A stretch of 64,000 nucleotides of DNA from UBA6918 sp040754425. Its GTDB lineage: Bacteria > Pseudomonadota > Gammaproteobacteria > Burkholderiales > Thiobacillaceae. The position numbers and the translations under genes are program-made. The stretch spans positions 91,604-155,603 of the forward strand of contig JBFMCR010000007.1 in NCBI GenBank assembly GCA_040754425.1, written 5' to 3'. Below are positions 7,969 through 16,394 of the stretch, piece by piece. The first letter of the stretch is position 1. Every line of letters begins with the position of its first letter. The notes under the pieces were generated by a model. That model searched no databases, was not told where the DNA came from, and saw only the letters and a program-made list of their open reading frames with translations.

Positions 7969-9491
7969 CCGACTTCGAGACCACAAAGGCTTGGTGGGCC
8001 GACTACAACACCAGCTCGGACGCGGCCCAAGTGGGGCGGGAACTGTTCAATCGTCTGGGCTTCTCGGCCCATTACCAGCTGGCTCGCCTGGCCATCGGGC
8101 GCTCCTTGGGCGAGCCGGATTACCCTTCAGCGGCTCCCGATGCACGCGGCAACCCGATGATCAAGGGGAATCTGCTGTTCGGTGATGAAAAGGTAGGTGG
8201 TCTGCTCTGGCTGGCGCTGCTAGTGGAAAGCCTCCAGCGCCATTTTCCCAAGAGGGCTATCACCTTGGATGTGTTGCAAAGCGCGGTGCGCGATCATTGG
8301 CGGCGTGGCATATCCCTGCTGCAGCAGGAGTGGGACGATGCGGGTGGTGATTACGGGCGCTTTGTCGATCTCCTGATCACCCGTCGCGCGGCCTTGCCGG
8401 AAGATGTTGCAGGGCCGGGCGAGTTGAAGGAAAGACCGCCGACTCCCCTTATGGTGCCCAAAGCGGTATGGCTGGAGCTCGGTAAGCATGTTGACATGGG
8501 CGAGCCAGCCCGATGGTTGCTCAACGGCCGTGGGTATTCGCCCAATGTGGCCATCATGGGACAAGCTGGCTCCGGCAAGACGCAAATGATGCTCAAGCTG
8601 CTCTCTCAGCTTCGCAGCCAAACCGGGGCACTAGTCCTGCTCATCGACGCCGGCAAGGACGAATTGGCGGATAGGCCCGATTTGGCGCGCGAGCTGGGGG
8701 CAACCGTGCTGAAGGTTCCCAGGCAACCCATCCCCTTGGACATGTTCCATGGCTCCACAGAAAGCTCAGAGACAGCAAGGGATGTCACTGTCGCCTTTAG
8801 GGAGTCTTTGGACAAGGCGCTTCGGGACGGGCTCACGGACAATCAGAAAATGCGCGTTTTGGAAGGGCTCAAACCGATGTTCGGCAGACGTGAACAGGTC
8901 ACTCTGCCGGACATCAAGCAGGCCATGGACCGCTATTACGAGGAAAACAACGTGCGCCAGGATAGGGTTGTGACTATCCTGAATGAACTGTGTCAGTACA
9001 CCCTGTTCACGCCGGAGATGGGGCCAGCAGAATTCTTCGGCAGGAGCTGGATACTGGCCTTCGGTGGGGCACCTGAGGAGAGTCGGCGCTTGGCAGTATT
9101 CTTGTTGTTCGATGCACTGCACCGGTATCTGCAGACGCTTCCGGAAGCGCCTATGGACAGTGACGGTCACCGCGCAATCGGCATGGCAGTGGCGGTGGAC
9201 GAGGCGCGTCCGCTGCTGGCGGCGAAGCATGATGGGCTGAGCAAAATGGTTAGGCTGCACCGCTCGCATGGGCTGACTGTGTTCATGGCCTCGCAGAGTC
9301 CGGATGACTATGAGGGCCAATCGGACGATTACATGGAACAGATCGGCCTGCCCATTTGTTTCCGCACAAACGCCACGAGTACCGCAGTCCTCAACAACAT
9401 GTTCAGGTCCAAGCCCAACTTCGCCAGCCTGGAGCCGGGTACTTGCCTGACAGTGCTGGAAGGGCAGAGCACAAGAGTTAAGGCATGGTGA
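7965..9491 (+). CDS. DndE-domain protein fused to a HerA/FtsK-like ATPase
   Basis: 508 residues. Residues about 15-110 look like DndE, the small nicked-DNA-binding protein of phosphorothioation: GRELFNRLGFSAHYQLARLA and the downstream GNLLFGDEKVGGLLWLALLVE. The rest is a P-loop ATPase with Walker A IMGQAGSGKTQ near residues 196-206 and Walker B GMAVAVDEARPLL near 405-417, followed by FMASQSPDDY, a sensor-like segment. Canonical DndE is only about 110 residues, so this is a fusion. It overlaps the dndD fragment by 4 bp and ends 50 bp before a strong terminator. No inactivating lesion is visible. Confidence 0.7.
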   Translation: MTDFETTKAWWADYNTSSDAAQVGRELFNRLGFSAHYQLARLAIGRSLGEPDYPSAAPDARGNPMIKGNLLFGDEKVGGLLWLALLVESLQRHFPKRAITLDVLQSAVRDHWRRGISLLQQEWDDAGGDYGRFVDLLITRRAALPEDVAGPGELKERPPTPLMVPKAVWLELGKHVDMGEPARWLLNGRGYSPNVAIMGQAGSGKTQMMLKLLSQLRSQTGALVLLIDAGKDELADRPDLARELGATVLKVPRQPIPLDMFHGSTESSETARDVTVAFRESLDKALRDGLTDNQKMRVLEGLKPMFGRREQVTLPDIKQAMDRYYEENNVRQDRVVTILNELCQYTLFTPEMGPAEFFGRSWILAFGGAPEESRRLAVFLLFDALHRYLQTLPEAPMDSDGHRAIGMAVAVDEARPLLAAKHDGLSKMVRLHRSHGLTVFMASQSPDDYEGQSDDYMEQIGLPICFRTNATSTAVLNNMFRSKPNFASLEPGTCLTVLEGQSTRVKAW

Positions 9492-9543
9492 ATTGATAGG
9501 GGAGAATCCGCAGGTGTCACCCGAACATGTGAGAGGGCGCAAG

Positions 9544-9576
9544 AAAAGGTCAACCGAGAACGGTTGACCTTTTTTC
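9544..9576 (+). terminator. Rho-independent terminator after the Dnd-related genes
   Basis: Perfect 13-bp stem (AAAAGGTCAACCG and its complement) with an AGAA loop, followed by T-rich sequence. It ends the island transcript and shows the gene block is bounded on this side. Confidence 0.92.
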
Positions 9577-9578
9577 TG

Positions 9579-9780
9579 AAAACGATCATCCCCAGCCGCA
9601 AGGCGACGCGGGACTATTTGAAGCAAGCTGGCTCAGATGAAGAAGCGTGATACTTTCGAAGAGGACATCCTCGCCGCTTACGAAAAAGGCGAGCCCAAGT
9701 CCGTTGCGCCCCCGCGTCAGAATAGTTGCCGCCTCGATATGATCTTGAACTTGGAGGCGATAAGGAAGAGCGATGGCAAG
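9579..9780 (+). pseudogene. Decayed toxin-antitoxin remnant (BrnT-like tail and CopG-like antitoxin)
   Basis: A short frame ending at 9650 reads KTIIPSRKATRDYLKQ, similar to the RIISARKATRRE tail of BrnT-type toxins. Overlapping it by 14 bp, a frame from ATG 9637 begins MKKRDTFEEDILAAYEKGE, typical of CopG-type ribbon-helix-helix antitoxins. It then degenerates, with only a weak echo of the usual LEAIxxxxxxEGxPYQTLI core (NLEAIRKSDGKTWRSIQ), and runs on into unrelated sequence. Neither half looks functional. Identification is tentative. Confidence 0.45.
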
Positions 9781-9840
9781 ACATGGAGAAGCATTCAAGA
9801 ACCGGGCCGTAGCGCGGTTGTTGCCAACGGAGAGCACCGA

Positions 9841-9891
9841 TGTGGCGCTGGCGCCGCAGGTGCCGGTGAGGGAAGGTGCCGGTGAGGGAAG
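9841..9891 (+). repeat. Right copy of the alr 3'-end repeat (att-like) with a 16-bp tandem duplication
   Basis: 9841-9876 matches the alr 3' end (5451-5487) over 36 bases with one gap and one mismatch. In the alr frame it encodes VALAPQVPVRE against CALAPRVPVRE. The last 16 bases (GTGCCGGTGAGGGAAG) are repeated immediately at 9876-9891. No alr sequence precedes it, so it is not a gene duplication but fits the distal attachment site of an island. Confidence 0.7.
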
Positions 9892-9963
9892 CCTGATGCC
9901 GTTGCACGCGCCAACCAGGTCCTCATGCCATGCTGCTTTCTGCGACCAGTCCCGATGGGAGGG

Positions 9964-9977
9964 TTGATCCTGATCAT
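9964..9977 (+). promoter_or_regulatory. FNR/Anr-type box upstream of the cytochrome c gene
   Basis: TTGATCCTGATCAT matches TTGATNNNNATCAA at nine of ten fixed positions. Its centre (9970.5) lies 41.5 bp before position 10012, and a TATCTT hexamer at 10001-10006 stands exactly where the -10 element would be for that start. This is the class II activator geometry, so the cytochrome gene is probably induced at low oxygen. Confidence 0.6.
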
Positions 9978-10062
9978 GGACACTACATTCAAGACTGTTG
10001 TATCTTGTTAATGGAAAGCGCGTATTTCCAACCCCCTGACAGATTGAGGAAAGGTATATCCC

Positions 10063-10368
10063 ATGAAAGCATTGATGACTGTTGTACTGTCCGCCGCCGC
10101 TCTTCTGAGCACCGGTTCCGCGCTGGCCAACGAAGCACTGGCCAAGAAGAATCTGTGCACGAGCTGTCATGCCGTCGACAAGAAGATGATAGGCCCGTCC
10201 TTCAAGGAAATCGCTGCCAAGCACAAGGGCGATGCTGGGGCTGAGGCCAAGCTGGTCAATGCCATCAACAAAGGCAGCAAGGGTGTCTACGGCCAAGTCC
10301 CCATGCCGCCGCAGGCCAAGGCGGCTGCAGACGCGCCTGCTTTGGCCAAATGGATTCTGAGTCTTTGA
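10063..10368 (+). CDS. Small periplasmic class I cytochrome c (c551/c552 type)
   Basis: 101 residues with a signal peptide (residues 1-22, cut after GSALA), a single CTSCH haem motif at residues 32-36 and a likely axial methionine in QVPMPP near residue 83. Size and spacing fit the monohaem c551/c552 electron carriers that feed terminal oxidases or denitrification enzymes. A GAGGAAAGG ribosome-binding site precedes the ATG. It stands alone between an FNR-type promoter and a terminator. Confidence 0.93.
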   Translation: MKALMTVVLSAAALLSTGSALANEALAKKNLCTSCHAVDKKMIGPSFKEIAAKHKGDAGAEAKLVNAINKGSKGVYGQVPMPPQAKAAADAPALAKWILSL

Positions 10369-10386
10369 GACGCTTCGGCCGAAAAG

Positions 10387-10413
10387 AAAAGGCGGGCTTG
10401 TCCCGCCTTTTTT
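10387..10413 (+). terminator. Rho-independent terminator after cytochrome c
   Basis: GGCGGG/CCCGCC stem with a CTTGT loop, preceded by A4 and followed by T6. Confidence 0.92.
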
Positions 10414-10461
10414 CTTGCCTGCCGGATACCGGTATCTGATGAGTTTTCCCTGTAAACGGGG

Positions 10462-11817
10462 TCAGCTGCCGGACCAGGGTTCCTGGCGGGCGGCGAGCTT
10501 GCCGGGCTTGTGCAGCCGGCACTGGTTGCCGCCGTTGCGTTTTGCTTCATACATGGCTTCGTCTGCGTACAGGATCAACTGCTTGCAATCGCTGCCATGG
10601 GCGGGATAGAGCGAGATGCCGATGCTGGGCGAGATGCCGATTTCGCGGCCGTCGAGATGGAAGGGGCGGTTGAGGGCGCAACGGATTTTCTCGGCCACGA
10701 GCAGGGCCTGATCCGTTCCCGGCGTGTTGTTTAGCAGAACCAGGAATTCGTCGCCGCCAAGGCGTCCGACGGTGTCGGATTTGCGTATGCACTCGACGAG
10801 CCGGCGAGCGGTTTCCTGCAACAGCAGATCGCCGACATGATGGCCGAGGCTGTCATTGACGATCTTGAATTTGTCGAGGTCGAGGTAGAGCAGCGACAGC
10901 GGTATGCCGTTGCGTTCGGCCGCGCACAACGCATTCAACACGCGATCGTGCAGCAGTTCGCGATTGGGCAGGTCGGTCAGCGGGTCGTGGCGTGCACTGT
11001 GCTGCAGCGCCATTTCCATTTTTTTGCGCTCGATGGCGGTGGCGATCTGGGTGGAAATGAACTGCATCAGTTCCATGTCGCCCTGATCGTAGAGTGCATT
11101 GTCGCCGGCTGTCACCGCCAGTGCGCCGATGATGCGCTGCCCGGATTTGAGCGGTACGCCGAGCCAGGTGCCTGAGTTTTGCCTGGCATCCGGCGGCAAC
11201 TGCCGGGCTTTTTCGCCGCGGATGACTTCCTCGCACAGTCCCGTCATGCAGGGGTTCCGCCCTGCGCAAGCTTCGCCGTGCGCGTTGGCGTGGTAGGGGA
11301 AATCGAGGGCATCCGTTTTCCCGTCGTGAAGCGCAATGCCGAAGCCGGCCAGCGGCAGCAGGCCGCCGACGATACGATGGATTTGCCGGAACAGGGCCGG
11401 CAGGTCTTCGGCCGCATGCACCGCTTCGGAAATGGCATAGAGGGCGGCCTGCAACGATTCGGCACGCTTGCGCTCGGTGATGTCGCGCGCCACGGCCACC
11501 CGCATCCTGTCCGCCTCCGACCAGCGCGCCGACCACATGAGGTATACGGTGCGGCCATCCTTGCGCACGTAACGGTTCTCGAAACACGGCAGTGTTTGTC
11601 CGGACTGGACTCGTTCCGCCACCCGCAGGGTGCGCGCGAGATCCTCGGGGTAAATGAATTCCGCCATGTTGCGGCCGATCATTTCTTCCGGCGCATAGCC
11701 GAAAATGCGCTCGCCCGCTGCGCTGACATAAGCAAAATTTCCCTGCCGGTCCACGATGCAGATGGCATCGAGCAGCAGGTCCATCACATTGTGCAGTGGG
11801 AGTTTGCCTGTGTGCAT
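10462..11817 (-). CDS. PAS-GAF-GGDEF diguanylate cyclase
   Basis: 451 residues, predicted soluble. An N-terminal PAS domain (residues about 8-130, with the ARDITERKRAE PAC ending), a GAF domain (about 135-275) and a C-terminal GGDEF domain (about 285-440). The active-site loop reads GRLGGDEF with intact GGDEF, and an RKSD inhibitory site sits five residues upstream, so the enzyme should make cyclic di-GMP and be product-inhibited. No EAL domain. It likely senses a small ligand or redox signal through PAS/GAF. Confidence 0.93.
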   Translation of the reverse strand: MHTGKLPLHNVMDLLLDAICIVDRQGNFAYVSAAGERIFGYAPEEMIGRNMAEFIYPEDLARTLRVAERVQSGQTLPCFENRYVRKDGRTVYLMWSARWSEADRMRVAVARDITERKRAESLQAALYAISEAVHAAEDLPALFRQIHRIVGGLLPLAGFGIALHDGKTDALDFPYHANAHGEACAGRNPCMTGLCEEVIRGEKARQLPPDARQNSGTWLGVPLKSGQRIIGALAVTAGDNALYDQGDMELMQFISTQIATAIERKKMEMALQHSARHDPLTDLPNRELLHDRVLNALCAAERNGIPLSLLYLDLDKFKIVNDSLGHHVGDLLLQETARRLVECIRKSDTVGRLGGDEFLVLLNNTPGTDQALLVAEKIRCALNRPFHLDGREIGISPSIGISLYPAHGSDCKQLILYADEAMYEAKRNGGNQCRLHKPGKLAARQEPWSGS

Positions 11818-11982
11818 GAAAGTAGGAAGTGTTGCGGCGTTTCCGATGAAACCCTTGAAACCGTCATTATCGCCCGATTATCCGGCGTTTTTTTGCAGGC
11901 GACGGCCAGTGCCGCTCCGGTATCATGGGTGTCTGCGGTGCCGGCCCGGTTTGCCGGCGCGGAATTTCGTGGCAATACCCGT

Positions 11983-13176
11983 TTGCATAACAGACTTTCC
12001 CTTTCCTGGCTGATCCTGCTTGGCGCATTGACCGCCATCGGGCCATTGTCCATCGACATGTACCTGCCGGCTTTTCCAGCGGTGGAACAGGAGCTGGGCG
12101 CCGATCCCGGTTCGATGGAATACACACTGTCGGGCTTTTTCATCGGCATGGCCCTGGGGCAGCTGTTTTACGGCCCAATGAGCGACAGGTTCGGGCGCCG
12201 CCGGCCGCTGCTGGCCGGGCTGTCCCTCTATGTCCTGGCATCCTTGGGCTGTGCCTATGCGGGCAACACAGCCTTGCTGGTGGGTTTGCGCTTTCTCGAG
12301 GCGCTGGGCGGCTGTGCGGGCATGGTCATCAGCCGTGCCGTGGTACGCGACCGCTGCGGCGCGCGCGATTCGGCGCGCGCTTTTTCCCTGCTGATCCTGG
12401 TCATGGGGCTGGCCCCCATCCTTGCGCCCCTGATCGGCGGTGCCATCGCGGCATGGCTGGGCTGGCGCGAGATTTTCCTGCTGCTGGCCCTGTATGGCGC
12501 CATCGCCTGCCTCGCCGTGTATCGCGGCCTGCCGGAAACGCACGACATCCGCCACGAGCCGCCGCTGCGTCCAGCCAGGGTGGCGGCGGATTATGGCCGC
12601 CTGCTGATGTCGCGCGGTTTCATCGGCTACACTCTGGCCGGCGGCCTGGCTTTTGCCGGCATGTTCGCCTATATCGCCGGCTCGCCTTTCGTCCTGATCC
12701 AGCTCTACGGCATTCCTGCCGAACACTTCGGCTGGGTGTTCGGCGCGAATGCATTGGGCTTTGTCGTCGCCAGCCAGGTCAATGCCCGCCTGCTGCAATT
12801 TCGCAGCCTGACCTGGTTGTTGCATCATGCCATCTGGCTGCCGGCATTGGCCGGACTGGCGCTGGGGCTGGGGAGCATTCTGGGCTGGCTGGCGCTGCCG
12901 CTGGCCATGGCGGGTTTTTTTCTTTATGTTGCCAGTCTCGGCTTCATCGGCCCCAACACCACGGCGGCCGCGCTTGCCACCCATGGACAACAGGCCGGTA
13001 CCGCTTCAGCGCTCATGGGGGCGCTGCAGTTCGGCATCGCCACCCTGTCCGGTGCCATGGTGGGCTTCTGGCATGACGGCACTGCGCGCCCGCTCATGCT
13101 GGTGATGGCTTTCTGCGGTGCCGGCGCCTGGCTGGCGCACCGTTGGCTGGCGGCGCCATTGCGCCATCATCGCTGA
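11983..13176 (+). CDS. Bcr/CflA-type MFS drug efflux transporter
   Basis: About 397 residues with 12 predicted membrane segments. PLSIDMYLPAFP in the first helix, the loop motif GPMSDRFGRRRPLL and RAVVRDRCG in helix 4-5 are typical of the Bcr/CflA proton-driven drug exporters. The start is uncertain: TTG 11983 gives an N-terminus that aligns with the family, while GTG codons at 11929 and 11938 are alternatives. None has a strong ribosome-binding site. It ends 2 bp from the convergent efflux operon, without a visible terminator. Confidence 0.88.
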   Translation: MHNRLSLSWLILLGALTAIGPLSIDMYLPAFPAVEQELGADPGSMEYTLSGFFIGMALGQLFYGPMSDRFGRRRPLLAGLSLYVLASLGCAYAGNTALLVGLRFLEALGGCAGMVISRAVVRDRCGARDSARAFSLLILVMGLAPILAPLIGGAIAAWLGWREIFLLLALYGAIACLAVYRGLPETHDIRHEPPLRPARVAADYGRLLMSRGFIGYTLAGGLAFAGMFAYIAGSPFVLIQLYGIPAEHFGWVFGANALGFVVASQVNARLLQFRSLTWLLHHAIWLPALAGLALGLGSILGWLALPLAMAGFFLYVASLGFIGPNTTAAALATHGQQAGTASALMGALQFGIATLSGAMVGFWHDGTARPLMLVMAFCGAGAWLAHRWLAAPLRHHR

Positions 13177-13177
13177 A

Positions 13178-14383
13178 CTACTCGTGCCGCAAGGCGTCGA
13201 TGGGATTGAGGCTCGCTGCCCGCCGCGCGGGGAAGAAACCGAAAATGACGCCGATGGCGGCGGCGAAAAGGAAAGCCAGCAGGTTGATGCCGGGGTTGAA
13301 CAGAAAGGGCACCTGCATGAGATAGGCGAGTCCCACCGAGGCCGCCATGGCGAGAACGATGCCGACCAGCCCGCCGAAGGCCGACAGCACCACCGCCTCG
13401 ATCAAAAACTGCAGCAGCACTTCCCTTTCCAGCGCGCCGATGGCAAGACGAATGCCGATCTCGCGCGTGCGCTCGGTGACCGACACCAGCATGATGTTCA
13501 TGATGCCGATGCCGCCCACCAGCAGGCTCACCGCAGCGACCGCGCCAAGCAGGGTGGTCATCACGCGGATGGTGCCGGTGAGGGTGTCGGCGATCTGGCG
13601 GGTATCGAATACGGTGAAGTTGTTGTCCTCGTTGTCCGCGAGCTTGCGCCGCTCGCGCATGAGTTGCTCGATCTGTTTCTTCACCTTGTCGGTGGGGACC
13701 CCGTCCTTGACCGATACCATCAGCGCGCGCACGTCGGTGTTGCCGGTGAGCCTGCGCTGCACGGTCCTGAGCGGCATGACGATGGTATCGTCCTGGTCCG
13801 AACCCATGGCCGACTGACCCTTGGGGGCCAGAAGACCGATGACTTCGCAGGAGAATTGCTTCACGCGGATCTCTCCGCCTATGGGGTTCATGTTGCCGAA
13901 CAGCTCGCGCCGGATGGTGGCGCCGATCACGCACACGGCCTTGCCTGCGTGCACCTCGCTGTCGTTGAAGAGGCGGCCATCGGCTAGCTTCCAGTTGCCG
14001 GCGATGAAATAGTCGGTGGTGCTGCCGGTGATGCTGGTGGCCCAGTTGTTGGCGCCGGCGATCACGGTCACCGAGCGGTTGACGGTGGGCGCCACCACGT
14101 TGATGCCGCTGATCTGGTTTTTCAGGGCCTCGGCATCATCGATCTTGAAAGGGGGCGCGCCAAGGTAACCGAAGCCGGCGAGGCGCTGGCCGGGGCGCAC
14201 GGTAAGAAGGTTGGTGCCCAGGCTGGAAATCTGATCGGATACCGCCTTGGTGGCGCCGTTGCCGAGGGTGACCATGGTGATCACCGCCGCCACGCCGATG
14301 ACGATGCCCAGAATGGTGAGAAAGGAACGCAGCAGGTTGCGCCGGATGGCGCGCAGCGCAAGCAGCAGCGTGTTCCAGATCAC
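13178..14383 (-). CDS. MacB-like ABC transporter permease
   Basis: 401 residues: a TM segment near the N-terminus (LTILGIVIGVAAVITM), a large periplasmic MacB-type core domain (about 45-245) and three C-terminal TM helices (FtsX domain, with GGIGIMNIMLVSVTERTREIG). This is the permease half of a MacAB-type mechanotransmission pump; the ATPase is a separate gene just upstream with overlapping ends. Last gene of a four-gene efflux operon. Confidence 0.92.
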   Translation of the reverse strand: MIWNTLLLALRAIRRNLLRSFLTILGIVIGVAAVITMVTLGNGATKAVSDQISSLGTNLLTVRPGQRLAGFGYLGAPPFKIDDAEALKNQISGINVVAPTVNRSVTVIAGANNWATSITGSTTDYFIAGNWKLADGRLFNDSEVHAGKAVCVIGATIRRELFGNMNPIGGEIRVKQFSCEVIGLLAPKGQSAMGSDQDDTIVMPLRTVQRRLTGNTDVRALMVSVKDGVPTDKVKKQIEQLMRERRKLADNEDNNFTVFDTRQIADTLTGTIRVMTTLLGAVAAVSLLVGGIGIMNIMLVSVTERTREIGIRLAIGALEREVLLQFLIEAVVLSAFGGLVGIVLAMAASVGLAYLMQVPFLFNPGINLLAFLFAAAIGVIFGFFPARRAASLNPIDALRHE

Positions 14384-15093
14384 GGGTGTGCCTCCTGCCG
14401 GCCTTCGTCGATGTCGACGCGGCCGTCCTTGAAGTGCACGGTGCGCCTGGCACAGGCGGCGATATCGTGTTCATGCGTGACCATCAGCACGGTGATGCCG
14501 CGGTCGCGGTTGAGGCCGGCGATCAGATCCATGATTTCGTGGCTGGTGCGGGTGTCGAGGTTGCCGGTGGGCTCGTCCGCCAGCAACACCTGCGGGCGGG
14601 TGACGATGGCACGCGCAATGGCCACGCGCTGCTGCTGACCACCGGAAAGCTCGCCCGGGGTGTGGTGCTCCCAGCCTTTCAGACCCACGGCTTCCAGCGC
14701 CTCGCGCGAGGCGGCGTGCCGTGAGGCGGCAGGCTCGCCGCGATAAAGCAGGGGCAGTTCGACGTTTTCCAGCGCGGTGGTGCGCGAAAGCAGGTTGAAG
14801 CCCTGGAACACGAAACCGAGGTAATTGCGGCGCAACAGTGCGCGCTGGTTGCGGCTGAGTCTTTCCACCTGCACGTCCTGGAAGAAATAGCTGCCGCTCG
14901 TTGGTGTGTCCAGACAGCCGAGGATGTTCATCACCGTGGACTTGCCCGAGCCGCTGGGACCCATGACGGCGACGAAGTCACCGGCCGCGATTTCCAGGTC
15001 CACCCCCCGCAGGGCCTGAAAAGCGGCCTGACCGTGGCCATAGGTCTTGGTGATGTTGGCAAGCCGGATCAGCGGCCCGGTCGATGCGGTCAT
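14380..15093 (-). CDS. MacB-like ABC transporter ATP-binding protein
   Basis: 237 residues. Walker A GPSGSGKST, Q-loop FVFQGFNLL, signature LSGGQQQRVAIARA and Walker B VLLADEPTGNLD are intact. LolD/MacB type. The ATG overlaps the stop of the adaptor gene (ATGA), which fixes the start; the open frame upstream belongs to no protein. Confidence 0.94.
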   Translation of the reverse strand: MTASTGPLIRLANITKTYGHGQAAFQALRGVDLEIAAGDFVAVMGPSGSGKSTVMNILGCLDTPTSGSYFFQDVQVERLSRNQRALLRRNYLGFVFQGFNLLSRTTALENVELPLLYRGEPAASRHAASREALEAVGLKGWEHHTPGELSGGQQQRVAIARAIVTRPQVLLADEPTGNLDTRTSHEIMDLIAGLNRDRGITVLMVTHEHDIAACARRTVHFKDGRVDIDEGRQEAHP

Positions 15094-16394
15094 TTGGCCG
15101 GCGTAACCGAATCGGTGATCACCGCCATGCCGGGTTTGAGATCGCCTTCCAGCACTTCGGTCATGCGGCCGTTGGTCAGGCCGGTCTTGATCCTGATCGC
15201 GACAGGCTGGCCGTCTTTCAGTATCCACACGCGCTTGCCGCCGTTGCCTTTTTCGCCGTTGCGGGGAGTGCGCGTGCCGGTCGTGCGCGGCATGCGCGGC
15301 AGCAGCGACGAAAGTATGCCGCCGGCGCTTGACGCCTTGGCACTGTTCGCGGCGGGTGTGTAGCGCAGCGCGGCGTTGGGCACCAGCAGCGCGTTTTCCC
15401 GAACCGCGGTGCTGATTTCGGCCGTGGCGGTCATGCCCGGGCGCAGGCTCAGGTCCTCGTTGCTGACCTTGAGCACGGCAGGATAGGACACCACGCCTTC
15501 GCTGACGCGCGAACCGTAGCTGACGCGGCTGATCGTGGCGGGATACTTGCGGCCGGGATAGGCATCCACGTTGAAGGTGGCCTGCTGGCCTTCCCGCACC
15601 TGGCCAACGTCGGCTTCGTCCACGTCCACTTCCAGTTCCATCTCCGACAGGTCCTCGGCCAGGGTGAACAGCACCGGTGTCTGCAGCGAGGCGGCCACAG
15701 TCTGGCCCGGTTCGACTTTCCTGGCCAGCACCACGCCGTTGATGGGCGAGCGTATGCTGGCCTTGGACAGGTTGGTTTCATCGGAACTCAGCGTGGCGAG
15801 CGCCTGCGACACGCTGGCTTTCGCGCTGGCGAGGCCAGCCTCGGCGCGGGCAAGCTGGGCTTCGGCATTTTCCATTTCGGCGCGCGACGGCACCTTGCCG
15901 CCCGAGAGCTTGTGCACCTCCTGCAGGCGCCGCAGGTTGGCGCGCGCTTCGGTCAGCGTGGCTTCGGACTGGCGTACGCCGGCTTCGGCCGCGACCAGCG
16001 CGGCGCGTGATCTGGCAATCTGGTCATTGAGCCTGGCCGTGTCCAGCCGTGCCAGTTCCTGGCCTTTTTTCACGCGGTCGTTGATGTCGACCAGCACCTT
16101 GTCGATGATGCCGGAAAGTTCGCTGCCGACATCCACCTGGTTGGTGGGCTGCAGCTTGCCGGTGGCCGAGACGCTGACTTCGAGGCGGCCGCGGGCGATG
16201 GTCTCGGTTTCGTAGCGCGGCGCTTTGGAATCGCTGCCGGACAAGAGTAAATACAGGCCGACGCCCATGACGAGCAGCAGTGCGGCGCCTGCAAGCAGCA
16301 GCCAGCGTCGAGTGAACGGACCGCCTGCCTCTGTGCCCAGGAGTTTGTTTGCGGCTTCGATGTGGCGGGCTTCTGCAATGCGGGGGGTCGTCAT
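15090..16394 (-). CDS. MacA-like periplasmic adaptor (HlyD family)
   Basis: 434 residues. One N-terminal TM anchor (WLLLAGAALLLVMGVGLYLLL), a biotinyl-lipoyl domain, a long hairpin coiled coil (about 105-190) and beta-barrel domains. It bridges the inner-membrane ABC pump and the outer-membrane channel. A Ser/Arg/Gly-rich insertion (about residues 345-385) is unusual. It overlaps its upstream neighbour by 4 bp. Confidence 0.92.
   Translation of the reverse strand: MTTPRIAEARHIEAANKLLGTEAGGPFTRRWLLLAGAALLLVMGVGLYLLLSGSDSKAPRYETETIARGRLEVSVSATGKLQPTNQVDVGSELSGIIDKVLVDINDRVKKGQELARLDTARLNDQIARSRAALVAAEAGVRQSEATLTEARANLRRLQEVHKLSGGKVPSRAEMENAEAQLARAEAGLASAKASVSQALATLSSDETNLSKASIRSPINGVVLARKVEPGQTVAASLQTPVLFTLAEDLSEMELEVDVDEADVGQVREGQQATFNVDAYPGRKYPATISRVSYGSRVSEGVVSYPAVLKVSNEDLSLRPGMTATAEISTAVRENALLVPNAALRYTPAANSAKASSAGGILSSLLPRMPRTTGTRTPRNGEKGNGGKRVWILKDGQPVAIRIKTGLTNGRMTEVLEGDLKPGMAVITDSVTPAK

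Noticed and set aside
9773..9967. 64-codon frame across the right att-like repeat
   Set aside because: It only reads the alr-tail duplication and adjacent non-coding sequence; no ribosome-binding site or family.
13565..13585. Another GTGCCGGTGAGGG match to the alr-end repeat
   Set aside because: Only 13 bases, within conserved permease codons, without the rest of the 36-bp repeat; chance.
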